A stretch of DNA of 64,000 nt from Tritrichomonas musculus (lineage: Eukaryota > Parabasalia > Tritrichomonadida > Tritrichomonadidae). This document shows, one piece after another, positions 48,299 through 58,808 of the stretch. The DNA lies in contig JAPFFF010000004.1 of the NCBI GenBank assembly GCA_039105265.1, forward strand, positions 1,922,001 through 1,986,000. The letters run 5' to 3'. The notes below the pieces were generated by a model. It searched no databases and had not been told where the DNA came from. It saw only the letters and a program-made list of their open reading frames with translations. How positions within the stretch are numbered: the stretch's first letter is position 1; each line of letters opens with the position of its first letter. A program made the position numbers and the translations under genes.

Positions 48299-50709
48299 TG
48301 AATAGATATGAAATTATTCGCGAGCTCGGAAAAGGTTCGTACGGTAGCGTCAAGCTGGCTCGCGATAAGGAATCAAAAGAACTATATGCTGTCAAGAAAG
48401 TTAAACTCAGCTGTTTATCAAAAAGCGAACGTGAAAAAGCGTTAGGAGAAGTTAAAGTTCTTTCATCGATTTCACATCCGAATGTTGTTGCATACAAAGA
48501 ATCCTTTCAAGAAAAATCATCTCTTTTCATTGTCATGGAATATATTGATGGCGGCGATTTAGACAAAGTTATACAAAATCAACGAAACAAGTTAATGGAA
48601 GAAAGTGACATCCTTCGATATTTTGTTCAAATTGTTCATGTTGTCAATTATCTTCATACAAACCATATTCTACATCGAGATCTAAAACCTCAAAACGTTT
48701 TTTTAACAAAACATGGAATAGTAAAACTTGGAGATTTCGGAGTTGCGAAGTCGCTCGACGCTACTTGTGATCTTGCAAAAACAATTATTGGAACACCATA
48801 TTATTTATCACCAGAAATTTGGGAAGGATCACCATATGACTCAAAAAGTGATATATGGAGCCTTGGATGCATTTTATTTGAAATGTGCTCTTTACACAAA
48901 CCTTTTGAAGCTCAGAACGCAACTGCATTATTAGCAATGGTAATACAAGGAAAGCATGGAGCTATTCCATCCCGCTATTCTCAGAATGTACGCGATTTAA
49001 TTGATGGAATGCTTAATACTGCACCTCAACTTAGACCTACAGCAAAAGATATATCAGCTCTTCCTTTTATTCAAAAAGCAATGACTGATTTATATGTTAA
49101 AAACAAACAAATATTAGATGAACAACGACAAAAACGAAACAAAGCAAATCAGAAAAGCGAAAAAAAATTAGAAGTACCAAATCGTCATTTGATTGCCAAA
49201 TCAAAATCGAAATTAAATCAACATCCAACAGCTCAATCAGCTAGAAAAGATAAACGCCAGCCCAATTCATTAATATCCATAGATTCATCTGACGAATCAT
49301 CTTCTCCTAATCGACCAAAACCATCAAGTAGATCCACCGATTCAAACTCAACAAAAATAACTGTTTCAAAACCACCTCGTTCATCACGTGGAAAAATCCC
49401 AATCAAAACTAATTCAAACTTAAGAACTAGCGAAATCGCCCCTTTAACCGCCAGTCCACAATCAAAAAAGACTAGACCACGCATTTTATTCGCTCAAAAC
49501 GAATCAAACAAAAATGAACCCAATTTTATTTTCATGGATAACAGTAACAAATCAAAATCAACTCCAAATATTGATCAATTTACAATAGACGATTCAAGTG
49601 AAGAAAAAAATGGCCAACATAAGCAGCAATCACACATTCCTCGGTCATCAAGAAGTTCCAAGTCTGCAGGAAGAAGTAAATGCAGAACGAGGCCAGACAA
49701 TTTTATAATATTCATGAATAGTGACGATAACGATAAAGAAGATAACAACTTCGAAATAAATAGCGAAAATAAAAGAATTTCAAAAAGTTCTCGAAGTATC
49801 AAAAGTGCTGACGACAGCAATAAAGCTATGTCTACTGTTCCTCGCTGGGCAGCTTCAAAACCAACTTCTAAGCGTCTTCAACCAACATTTGGCGAACAAG
49901 GGCTGCCAATTTCACCAGCATCATTCAATGATGACTTTATTTCTGATGATGAAGATTCAGACAAGGATGAAAAAGAAAATCAAAAAATTGATAAATATGA
50001 TAATGACGAAAAAGCAAGTGATAACGAAGGAAATAATAATGGAGACGATGATTTGTTTGACGACGATTTTATTGATGATAATGATATCGAAGATCGAAAC
50101 GAAAATAAAAACAAAGACGATTTCAACTTTGAGAAGATGAGCATCAACTCAAATAATATCGATGATCTTGATTTCATTAATTTCAGCAGTAGCGATGACC
50201 TTCATGAACTTGAAAAAGCAAATTCAGCTCTTCGAGACTCTCTTCAAACTTCTCCAAGCGGAAATATTCAGAAATATACTAATGGCGGGAACATTAATTC
50301 ATCACGAGCAAAATCAGCAAAATTACAGATAGATGAAAAAGAAAATCGATCTAAAACAATGCCAAAATGGCGTTCTGAAGATGAAACGAGTTTTAAATCA
50401 TTATCATGTAACGGTAGAATTTTGAATATTTTTGATGATAAAAAAAAGACTTTTAATGAAGATGATAACATGAATACAGACGATGAAGATTTCAAAACAG
50501 GGAGAAGCCGTGATTCAATAGAAAGAATTAAAAGCATTAGGAATAAACTCGAAAATGAAATCGGCGATGCCCAGTTTGCTCTTCTTTATGCCCATATTTT
50601 AACAGAAAATACTCCATTAAGTGCCAAATTTATCAGCGACTTTAAAGCTAAAAATGAAAATGCTGTTGAGCTTGTTCGTGATTTAATACGCTTAGAACAG
50701 AATCCTTAA
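48298..50709 (+). CDS. NEK-family protein kinase with long disordered tail
   Basis: 803 residues. The kinase domain occupies 1-260: GKGSYGSV (11-18), AVKKVKL (Lys33), EYIDGGDL, HRDLKPQNV, DFGVAKSLD and GTPYYLSPEIWEG, then DIWSLGCILFEMCSLHKPFE. The LSPE and GDL features mark the NEK family, which controls centrosomes and flagella in other eukaryotes. All catalytic residues are present. Residues 270-730 are Ser/Lys/Asn/Asp-rich. The last ~55 residues (IRNKLENEIGDAQFALLYAHIL...LVRDLIRLEQNP) are an ordered helical end also seen in long NEKs. Acidic segments NDDFISDDED and LFDDDFIDDND resemble those of the next gene. A target in the flagellar cytoskeleton is inference. Confidence 0.93.
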   Translation: MNRYEIIRELGKGSYGSVKLARDKESKELYAVKKVKLSCLSKSEREKALGEVKVLSSISHPNVVAYKESFQEKSSLFIVMEYIDGGDLDKVIQNQRNKLMEESDILRYFVQIVHVVNYLHTNHILHRDLKPQNVFLTKHGIVKLGDFGVAKSLDATCDLAKTIIGTPYYLSPEIWEGSPYDSKSDIWSLGCILFEMCSLHKPFEAQNATALLAMVIQGKHGAIPSRYSQNVRDLIDGMLNTAPQLRPTAKDISALPFIQKAMTDLYVKNKQILDEQRQKRNKANQKSEKKLEVPNRHLIAKSKSKLNQHPTAQSARKDKRQPNSLISIDSSDESSSPNRPKPSSRSTDSNSTKITVSKPPRSSRGKIPIKTNSNLRTSEIAPLTASPQSKKTRPRILFAQNESNKNEPNFIFMDNSNKSKSTPNIDQFTIDDSSEEKNGQHKQQSHIPRSSRSSKSAGRSKCRTRPDNFIIFMNSDDNDKEDNNFEINSENKRISKSSRSIKSADDSNKAMSTVPRWAASKPTSKRLQPTFGEQGLPISPASFNDDFISDDEDSDKDEKENQKIDKYDNDEKASDNEGNNNGDDDLFDDDFIDDNDIEDRNENKNKDDFNFEKMSINSNNIDDLDFINFSSSDDLHELEKANSALRDSLQTSPSGNIQKYTNGGNINSSRAKSAKLQIDEKENRSKTMPKWRSEDETSFKSLSCNGRILNIFDDKKKTFNEDDNMNTDDEDFKTGRSRDSIERIKSIRNKLENEIGDAQFALLYAHILTENTPLSAKFISDFKAKNENAVELVRDLIRLEQNP

Positions 50710-50974
50710 GATTGATTTTTGTTATTTTTTTTATCGATTAAATGTATGTATTGATGATATTTTTGCGTTTTCAACAATTTTTGAAGAATTTTTTTCTATG
50801 TTTGTTTCTATTATAGATTAAACTTTTTTTTTTATATGTAATTGATAATTTTTATTTTTTATTTTTGTACGTTTATTTGTTTAAATTTGATTTTAATTAA
50901 TCCCAACTTTTTGAATTAAATTGAATGGCAAGTAAAATTTTTAATAAAAAAGTTACTGAAGAAGAAAAAAGGTT

Positions 50975-50981
50975 TCAATAT
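50975..50981 (+). promoter_or_regulatory. Initiator-like TCAATAT
   Basis: TCAATAT starts nine bases before the ATG at 50984. Confidence 0.45.
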
Positions 50982-50983
50982 TA

Positions 50984-53900
50984 ATGGATTCACTTGAGGG
51001 CGATGATTTTGTTTCATCTGGAGAGGAAAATAATGAATATTCTAAACAATCAGATGAACAAAGCTCTCAAAATAATAGCGAAACAAGCCATTCGAATAAT
51101 AACGAGTCATCAGATAAAGCAGAAGGAACAGACTCTGACAAAGATTCAAGTGGACTAGATGATGATGATTTTCTCGATGATAAGAAATCTAATAAAAATG
51201 AAAATGATGAAAATAATTCGATTAACGATGACTTTGAAAGTGGTGAAACAAAAATCAAGTCACAATCAGAAACATCAAAATCAAGTAAATCATTAATAAA
51301 TTCAACATCTGATTCAAAATCAAAAACGAAAGTAAATAACGAATCAAATAATAGCTCAAAAAATTCTGAACTTCAAGATGATTTCGATAATGATAACGAT
51401 AATGAATTAAAAGAAAGCCAAAAAAATAATTCATCAATAAAATCAGAAAATTCAATTTCATCTTCTGCTTCAAAGTCAAAACAAAAAAATGAAACTGATG
51501 TTTCAAAAACTTCACAACTTCAAGAAGACTTTGTAGACGATAATAAAAATGAATCAAGTTCAAAATCGAAATCTTCTAGATCACAACTTGAAGAAAATAA
51601 AGGTAATGAAAATGCTTCTAATTTATCTCATAGTTCTAATTCCAAAGATAATCAAAAATCAAATCATGATTCACAGGAAAGTGAAAAACAAGGATCACAA
51701 ATTGACGAAGACTTTAAGAAATTAGATTCTCATCAAAGCGAAAAATCTATAAAGTCTAGAAATTCAACTAATTCGAAAAAATCGGAAAAGTCAATCGAAA
51801 AGGAAAGTAATACTAAAGAAGTTGAGTCTGCTTTAAACAATAGTGATACTAAAAAAGCAGATCAACCTATTAATGATAACAATAGTGAACTTTCAACACA
51901 AAGTAATAAATCCAAAATTTTAAAAGATGATGGAAATATGAATAAAGATAATGAGAATAACAAACTTCAAGAGGAAGAAAATAAATCAGAGAAAGATAAT
52001 AACCAATCTAAAGAAAAAGAGAATAATTTAGAGGAAGAAAATACCAAACCTCAGGAAGTTGAAACAAAACCAGAAAAATCTGAAAACAAATCTCTACAAT
52101 CAAAAAAAGAAACCAAAAATCAAAATAACAAAGTACAAGATCACGAGTTAAAAATAAGCAAAAACATAGATAAAAAGGCCAGAATAAAAAATGAAACTTT
52201 TAAAAATTTCAAAATAATTAATCCAGAGAAAGCGCAAAAAAATCCCAACAATAATACTTCAAAATCAACCAAATCACTGATTACGAACAAAACCCAACAA
52301 AAGATTGTACCACAAATTCAGATGCAACAAAGAAATCGAAATTCACAACCATCTTCTCGCCTTGTAAATCTCAATCCAAAGGTTGCAACAGGAAGACCTC
52401 AACGTCCTCCTCAAATCCATCCATCGCCAATTGTTCATACTACTAATAATGATGATAATCCTAAAATTATTCAAGGAGGCTCAATTAACAATTTTAACCC
52501 AAATCTTCCCCCGAAATTTACAGATCCTTTTACAATAGAAGCCATGAGACAACTTGGAATAATAGGGAGTGATTTGATGTATCCTTCAGAAGCAACATTA
52601 AATCTTTATTCTCATGATTCAGAGATTAGAGCAATTGCAAAAAAAGATAAAAAAACTCAAGTTGACAATTTGATCGCCCAGGTCAAAGAAAGGCGAAATA
52701 AATTGATCAAAGAAGAAAATGAAAGAAAAGAGAAAGAAGAGCAAAAAAGACAAAGGAAACTTCAAAGACAAAGAAATAAAAGTGCTGAAAAATCACCAGA
52801 TAAAAAAGGAGAAGAAGAAACCACCAATCAAGATGATATTATTAATCAAACTGATGATAGTAGTGAACCATTAAAAAAAGAATTAGCTGAGAACAGACAA
52901 AGGAAGTTAGAAAAAATTGCCCAAAAGCAAAAGCATGATGTTGAAGATCTAATATTAAATATATTATTAGAAAAAGAAGAAGAAGAAAAATCTAAGCAAA
53001 AAGAAATCAAATCAAATGAAATAATTCAAGAACGAGCCAAAGAGATAGAGAAGAAGCAAAAAGAAGAGAAGAAACGAGCCGAAAAGAGGCGAAAAGAAAT
53101 AATTCAATTTGAAGAAGAGAAAAAGAAGAAAGAAGAAGAAGAGAGACAGAAAATCTATGAGAAAGAGATTAAATTCAAAGAGAAAATGGAGAAAGAAACA
53201 GAAAGACGCAAGAAAGAATTATTACAAGAAGAGAAAAAAAGACAAGAAAAAATTGAGGCCACTCAGAAAAAGTTGGAAGAATTCAATGCTGAAAGGGCCA
53301 GAAAAATTGAAGAACAAGAAAAAATTAACTTAGAAAAAGAACAAATTAGAAAACAAAAAAAACTTGAAGAAAAAAAGAAATTGGCCGAAATAATGACAAT
53401 GAGAGAAGCTTGTGTTCGTGATCAACTTGAAAGAACGAAGCAGCTTCAAGTTTTTCAGAACGAACAACGAAGAAAAGAATGGGAAGAGAAAGACAAGAAA
53501 TCAGAAGAGACCAAAGAAAGGATAAAAAAAGAAAATGAACAAAAAATTCAAGAAAAATCGCAAAAAGAACGAGAAAAAAATGAATTAACAACCGAAAACC
53601 GTAAAAAAAATGACCAAAAAATTGTGATAATGGCCAAAAAACTTCAAGAAAAAGAAATAAATGCTTCTTCACGTCTTAAAGAAATCGAAAGAAATAGAAA
53701 TCAAAATATCGCGCAAGCGAGAAAAAATATGGAAGAAAATTTTGACAAAGTTCAAATGAACACAAATAAAATCAATCAAAAAAAGCAAGAAAAACAAGAA
53801 AAAATGTTGAAGCAACAGTCAGAAAAAGAAGCAGAACAACATAAAATTAAAGAAAGACAAGAAAGAGAAAGAATTAAAAAAGCTATGCAAGAACGTTTAA

Positions 53901-55462
53901 AGAGAGAAAAAAGAGCAAGTTCTGCAATGAGAATGGGAAGACAACGTGAAGCTGAATTATACAATTTGAAAGTAAAAATTGATAAAAGAATGACAAAAAT
54001 CGAAGAAAATGAAAAATTACGTGAAAAAGAAAGATCGGTTTTAATCAAAAAAGAAAAAGTTTATGAAAATCAAAAAATTGAAGTTCAACAGAAAATTGAA
54101 GTTCTCAAAAAGTTGAATAAAAATACAAATGAAATTTTCCTTCAACAAATTGCAAGCAAATTTGATATCAACCTTGACGATATCAAAAGAAGATTGCAAG
54201 AAAAAAAGAACGAAAAACATCCTCCTCAAATTTCATCACGTTCATCAAATAATAATAACAATAATAACCTCCCTCAATTGACCAGTAATAAAGGTCAAAA
54301 TTCTGCCACTAAAAGAAAAGTAATCGTCGCTAATAACAAGAATTCACCGAGAAGAAAAGACGACGGTTTGGCTGAGGAGAAAATACTTTTTAATAAGGAC
54401 GATACGGTAAGAAGAATTAACGGTTCTAAGTCGTCACTGGTTTCAATTGAAAGCTCAAATGAAGGCGACGCTAAGGATGAGGAAGACCAGGAATTCGCCG
54501 ATTCTGAAAATGGCGAGTTTGAGGATTCAGCGGATGAGTTCGTTAATGAAAAAAGTGCAAAAATTGTTGATGAAAAATTGAATAAAAAAGAAAAAGTAAA
54601 GAAAGAAGATGAAGACTTTGTGAAAAGCCATGATTCTTCTAAAAACGACAAGTCTAAGAAACCAAAGCCAGCAAAGACAAAAACAGAGCCAGACAAAGCT
54701 AATTTGCAAACAGATAATTCAGAGAGTTCTGCGAAAACCAAACCGCAATCAGAGAGCTCTAAAAAGTCCAAATCAAAGACAGAAAATTCTGAAAAATCCA
54801 AGTCAAAAACAGAAAATTCAGAGAGCTCTAAAAAACCCAAATCAAAAACTGATAATTCTGAAAGTTCAGTGAAAACCAAATCAAAGACAGAAAATTCTGA
54901 AAGTTCTGAAAATGCTAAATCAAGGACAGAAAATTCAGAGGTTTCAGCGAAGGCTAAATCAGCATCAGGAAGCTCGAGGAAGTCAAAGACAGATAATTCT
55001 GAAAGTTCTGAAAAAGTTAATTCTAAATCAGAAGATTCAGAAAGTTCTGAAAAATCCAAGCCATCAAAGGCAGACAACTCCGAGAGCTCCAAGAAGTCGT
55101 CGAAGTCGAGGAGCTCGGCCAACGCAAGGAGTCTCTACGGCGGCACGAGTCCAAACCCGAACACCGACAACGAAGATGAAGAGAGGAGCTCCAGTTCAAG
55201 ATCGAAGAAAGAGGAGACGAGCGACAGTGAGAGAAGAAAAACCGCCAGAAGCAATTCAAAAAGTGAAAAAGAAGCGAGTTCATCATCACGCAAAAGCGGA
55301 AAAGATAAAAATCTCAGTGAAAACGAGTCAAGCAGCAGGAGCGGGCCACTCACTGAGTCTTCTTCATCGTCATCCTCTTCATCGTCTTCGAGCAGCAAAA
55401 GAAGCAGCAAAGAAGTGTCTGATATTGACAAATTAGATGACGATTTTGAAGATGAGTTCTAA
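50984..55462 (+). CDS. Giant charged coiled-coil protein with acidic DDF motifs
   Basis: 1492 residues. Residues 1-460 are Ser/Asn/Glu/Lys-rich with recurring acidic-Phe motifs (LEGDDFVSS, LDDDDFLDD, INDDFESGE, LQDDFDNDN, LQEDFVDDN, IDEDFKKLD). An ordered stretch near 510-545 (FTDPFTIEAMRQLGIIGSDL, MYPSEATLNLYSHD) precedes a long single-helix/coiled-coil region of Lys/Glu/Arg (~545-1080), as in MAP7 or trichohyalin. Residues ~1240-1375 are tandem variants of KSKTENSESS. The protein ends LDDDFEDEF. No enzyme domain is visible. It follows the NEK kinase by 274 bases on the same strand and could be a cytoskeletal partner; that is inference. The GC content rises near 55080-55200. Confidence 0.88.
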   Translation: MDSLEGDDFVSSGEENNEYSKQSDEQSSQNNSETSHSNNNESSDKAEGTDSDKDSSGLDDDDFLDDKKSNKNENDENNSINDDFESGETKIKSQSETSKSSKSLINSTSDSKSKTKVNNESNNSSKNSELQDDFDNDNDNELKESQKNNSSIKSENSISSSASKSKQKNETDVSKTSQLQEDFVDDNKNESSSKSKSSRSQLEENKGNENASNLSHSSNSKDNQKSNHDSQESEKQGSQIDEDFKKLDSHQSEKSIKSRNSTNSKKSEKSIEKESNTKEVESALNNSDTKKADQPINDNNSELSTQSNKSKILKDDGNMNKDNENNKLQEEENKSEKDNNQSKEKENNLEEENTKPQEVETKPEKSENKSLQSKKETKNQNNKVQDHELKISKNIDKKARIKNETFKNFKIINPEKAQKNPNNNTSKSTKSLITNKTQQKIVPQIQMQQRNRNSQPSSRLVNLNPKVATGRPQRPPQIHPSPIVHTTNNDDNPKIIQGGSINNFNPNLPPKFTDPFTIEAMRQLGIIGSDLMYPSEATLNLYSHDSEIRAIAKKDKKTQVDNLIAQVKERRNKLIKEENERKEKEEQKRQRKLQRQRNKSAEKSPDKKGEEETTNQDDIINQTDDSSEPLKKELAENRQRKLEKIAQKQKHDVEDLILNILLEKEEEEKSKQKEIKSNEIIQERAKEIEKKQKEEKKRAEKRRKEIIQFEEEKKKKEEEERQKIYEKEIKFKEKMEKETERRKKELLQEEKKRQEKIEATQKKLEEFNAERARKIEEQEKINLEKEQIRKQKKLEEKKKLAEIMTMREACVRDQLERTKQLQVFQNEQRRKEWEEKDKKSEETKERIKKENEQKIQEKSQKEREKNELTTENRKKNDQKIVIMAKKLQEKEINASSRLKEIERNRNQNIAQARKNMEENFDKVQMNTNKINQKKQEKQEKMLKQQSEKEAEQHKIKERQERERIKKAMQERLKREKRASSAMRMGRQREAELYNLKVKIDKRMTKIEENEKLREKERSVLIKKEKVYENQKIEVQQKIEVLKKLNKNTNEIFLQQIASKFDINLDDIKRRLQEKKNEKHPPQISSRSSNNNNNNNLPQLTSNKGQNSATKRKVIVANNKNSPRRKDDGLAEEKILFNKDDTVRRINGSKSSLVSIESSNEGDAKDEEDQEFADSENGEFEDSADEFVNEKSAKIVDEKLNKKEKVKKEDEDFVKSHDSSKNDKSKKPKPAKTKTEPDKANLQTDNSESSAKTKPQSESSKKSKSKTENSEKSKSKTENSESSKKPKSKTDNSESSVKTKSKTENSESSENAKSRTENSEVSAKAKSASGSSRKSKTDNSESSEKVNSKSEDSESSEKSKPSKADNSESSKKSSKSRSSANARSLYGGTSPNPNTDNEDEERSSSSRSKKEETSDSERRKTARSNSKSEKEASSSSRKSGKDKNLSENESSSRSGPLTESSSSSSSSSSSSSKRSSKEVSDIDKLDDDFEDEF
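54700..55100 (+). repeat. Coding Ser/Lys-rich repeats (KSKTENSESS)
   Basis: About ten diverged units of roughly 10-13 residues (SKTENSEKSK, SKTENSESSK, SKTDNSESSV, SRTENSEVSA and others) inside the giant coiled-coil protein. Their variation suggests an older array than the near-perfect minisatellite in the synthase gene. Confidence 0.8.
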
Positions 55463-56106
55463 TTATGTCACTTTTTTATGTTTATTTTTAGAACAATTAA
55501 CGGATATAATATTATTTATTTGTATATATTAAATTTTGTTTTTAAGGAAGAAATTGCTTTTTTATTTTTATTTTGTAAAATATTGAGAAAAAGATTCCTG
55601 CGTTCTTTGTATATTCACATTATTTTGAATATATATATGGCCGGAGACACTCAAAAAGTATGGTGATTCAACTACAGGTTAAACATAGTGAATTTAATGG
55701 AAAGTCTTTATTGCTGTATACAACTCAAATTTAGATAAAATGACTGCATTAATAATTGGATCTTTATTTCCATACTTTTCATTTTTTATATATCAATGAT
55801 CGATAAATATGCATTTTTTCTTATGTGAAAGGAATTATGAATTAAATCATATCAGTATTACAATTATTGGCATGACTTGTGATAGAAAACAACACAATTA
55901 ATTATAAATATTTTATGTAATGTTGATAAACTGGAAAAACGAAATCAAATGTATGCTTGCAGCAATATTTATTAATTAAAAACACATAATAGATTATCAT
56001 AAATAAACGCAATTAAAAAATAAGTATTTAAAACATTTTTTTTTTTTTTGTAATTTTGATGATTTGTGCATATAATAGAATTGATATATCTTCTCAGTAT
56101 TACCTT
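55463..56106. other. Intergenic between converging genes
   Basis: About 640 AT-rich bases. A T-rich tract near 56040 lies by the end of the zinc-ribbon gene. No gene seen. Confidence 0.5.
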
Positions 56107-56919
56107 TTATCCATAAACAGAGTTTTCTAATGGAATTACCAATGGATCAAACTCTTGATAATTATCAAGTTCATTAACTGTTTTATCACTGTGCATATAT
56201 TTAAGATCAGGAGTATTTGTAATATCATATATATTGGATTTGATTGGGAAAGGAGATTCTCCATAAACTTTTGTGTTTGTCTGATAAAAATTTGAAACTA
56301 ATAAACTAGATACTGTATATACTTTATCCTTTTGCTTTTCAGATGAATCTTCTTCATTTTCAAAATCTGGATCAACGTAACGTCGATAATAAGTTTCATT
56401 AAATAAGATATCCCGATTAAATCCATAGGTATCTTGCAATGAAAGCCAATTAAAAAAGGTAAGTTGACAACCTTTTGGTAAATACATTCTGAGAATTCTG
56501 TCATGCCCTCTAGCAATTAAAAATTTTGAGTTATAAAAGAACTTCGACAATAAATAAGTCATCGTTTCAAAACCATGATTAATTGAAAGTTCCATAAAAT
56601 CATTGCATGAAATTCCCAGTATTGGGTCTAATTTAGGCCCAGATACAAAAACTCTTGTTTGATAACAAGGAACAAGTTCATCATCATACAAGAAGACATA
56701 ATTTCCAGCATAGTCACTAACATATGGTTGTTCTCTTGGGATTGTTAAGAAAATTTTCCAACAAAAAATTATTGGATGCGCATTTAAGTCTGCTTTGCAA
56801 TTTTCAAAAGCGCAAATATGCGAATTGAGGGCGTTTATACCTCCACATTTAGGACATTCTTGGAATATGTCGATTGTATCGCATTCTTTTACAAAAAGAA
56901 GCATTAAATCATATTCCAT
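56107..56919 (-). CDS. Zinc-ribbon protein, possible OB-fold
   Basis: 270 residues. A four-Cys zinc ribbon (CPKCGG...CAFENC) lies at about residues 22-40, followed by beta-rich sequence IIFCWKIFLTI...GNYVFLYDDELVPCY and GISCNDFMELS. A zinc ribbon set in a beta-barrel followed by a ...LG(I)S..(D/E)... segment is the pattern of the C-terminal DNA-binding domain of RPA70 and related OB-fold proteins, but the match is by shape only. The rest includes FNWLSLQDTYGFNRDILF and an acidic tail. No family is confirmed. TCAAATAT starts 11 bases before the ATG. Confidence 0.8.
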   Translation of the reverse strand: MEYDLMLLFVKECDTIDIFQECPKCGGINALNSHICAFENCKADLNAHPIIFCWKIFLTIPREQPYVSDYAGNYVFLYDDELVPCYQTRVFVSGPKLDPILGISCNDFMELSINHGFETMTYLLSKFFYNSKFLIARGHDRILRMYLPKGCQLTFFNWLSLQDTYGFNRDILFNETYYRRYVDPDFENEEDSSEKQKDKVYTVSSLLVSNFYQTNTKVYGESPFPIKSNIYDITNTPDLKYMHSDKTVNELDNYQEFDPLVIPLENSVYG

Positions 56920-56922
56920 ATG

Positions 56923-56930
56923 ATATTTGA
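56923..56930 (-). promoter_or_regulatory. Initiator-like TCAAATAT
   Basis: Just upstream of the ATG at 56919 on the complement. Confidence 0.45.
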
Positions 56931-57126
56931 AGCAAAGGGAGGTTGAAAAATTAAAAAAAAAATCATACTTTTATGAATCTATTACATTTATTTTGTGAAA
57001 GACAAAATACTTTCCATAAAAAAATAAATATTTAGTTAAAGAATTAATTATTTATAAAGATATTTGCAAATTAAAATAAAAACTTTTGAATTTCAAAGTC
57101 ATAAAATTTTGAATTAAAAATACTAG

Positions 57127-58808
57127 TTGTGACATTCCTGATGTCAAAACAAAAGATGATTTCATAATTATTTATAAAGGAAGAGACGATATTGAGAACA
57201 ATGCCAAATACAAAGAAAATATCATCGAAATTAAAATATCTTGAGATGAACTTTTAAGAAAACTGCGATATTTCAAATCCAGAAGTAATGAATTAAAATA
57301 TTTAAATGAATACTACATTCATGACGAATTTCATGTAGATATTTTCCAAAAATTCATTGATTCAATCAAGACAAATAAGATCGACTTAAACGAAGAAAAT
57401 TATTTAGTATGAATTCACAGAACTTCAAGAAATAATTCAGAAATTCATCGAAAGTCGACCTGATCTTCAAAAAGCAATTGACCAATTAACGATCAATTTG
57501 AATTCAAAAAGTGACAAAGAAAAAATTGATTATGAGAAAGAATTAATAATTGCCAAACATATGGATTTCTTCCTCGAAAAAGGAATTCTTTCAAAATTAC
57601 CAAATTCGATGCTCAACAGAATTTTGAATTCACCAGAAAAAATTCTTAAAAACCACCATATGCTATTCAATTTCATCATTGAAAAAATAACTGAAAATTC
57701 AGATGATGATAACAATGAAGACCTTGAATTATTGATGACATCGCTCGATTACAATGAAATGGATTCTGATGAAATATTGAAATTGTTTGAAAAATAAAAA
57801 ATTGCTGGAAAATTTTGGACCTCGCAACTGTGAAGAAAAAATGAAATCAATAATTGAAATAAACTAATCTAATGAAGAAAGGCTGGCAAAATTAGAAGAT
57901 GAAATTTCAAAGCAAAAGGACAACTTTTTGAATGAAACCGAAAAGGCTAAAAAGAAAATTGAGAATATTGAACAGAAACTTGAACAACAATCAAAACTTG
58001 TTCAAGAGTATCAAACTGAGCTCTCTAAATTTGCCACTTTTCAAAATGTCAAATAAATTGATGAAAAAGTGACTAAAATTGAAAGAAAACAAAAAGAATT
58101 TGAAAGACAAATTCAAAAAAAAATGAAGAAGAAACAAACCAAAAATATGAAAATGAGTTAACTAAAATTAAAGCAATCACTGAAGATCATAAAAACGCAA
58201 TTCAAGCTTCGCTGAAAACTCATGAAATTGAACAAATTCAGAATGAAATGAAAGAAATGAAAAATTTGCTTTTTGATGAAAAAGAATTCAAATATCAAAA
58301 GAATTTGAGGGAATCATGCATTTCCTCTCTGAAAAAACAAATGGAAACATTTATGACAATGAAACGATAGAAATAACTTCAAATTCAATAAGAGAAAGCT
58401 TAGAAAAATGCCATCCAAAAAATCTTGTTGTTCAAAATGAAAACAATTATAAACCAGATAACAGAGAAAATATTTATGTTTGTTTTGATTTTCAAAGATA
58501 AAAGAATTCAATTGACAAATTATTCAATAAAATCTAATAAAGAAGGCCATAATAACTTCAATTTGAATGGCTGGATTGTTGAGGTCTCAAATGATGGAGA
58601 AAGCTGGACAAACGTTGATGAACACCAAAATTATCATGCATTAAACAAGTCAAATGCAATTGTAACTTTCAATGTAAAAAAAATTGAATTCCTTCTATCG
58701 TTTTGTCAGACTTCGTCAGAGTGGAAAAAGCTGGAATAACATTTTTTATTATTTGATTGTTTTAAATCAGTTGAAGTTTTTGGTAAACTGAGAAAGACAA
58801 TCTTTTAA
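57127..58808 (+). pseudogene. Discoidin (F5/8 type C) family protein, decayed
   Basis: Pieces of one gene in changing frames. The N-terminal part includes DVKTKDDFIIIYKGR and FVDIFQKFIDSIKTNKIDL-like sequence (BTB-like head). Then comes a 99-codon open stretch (57498-57797, ELIIAKHMDFFLEKGILSKL), a coiled-coil part (57890-58300), and a C-terminal discoidin domain at 58425-58739 (RIQLTNYSIKSNKEGHNNFN, GWIVEVSNDGESWTNVDEH, TFNVKK) ending in SVEVFGKL-like sequence near 58790. At least five frame changes or stops interrupt it. Intact members form a large trichomonad family whose function is not known. Clearly a dead copy. Confidence 0.8.

Noticed and set aside
54295-55122. 275-codon complement frame rich in Leu, Ser and Phe
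   Set aside because: It is the antisense of Ser/Lys repeats of the giant coiled-coil protein; repeat structure keeps it open.
55620-55670. Short open stretch beginning ATGGCCGGAGAC as a small gene
   Set aside because: Only about ten codons before a stop; its higher GC is not enough to call a gene.
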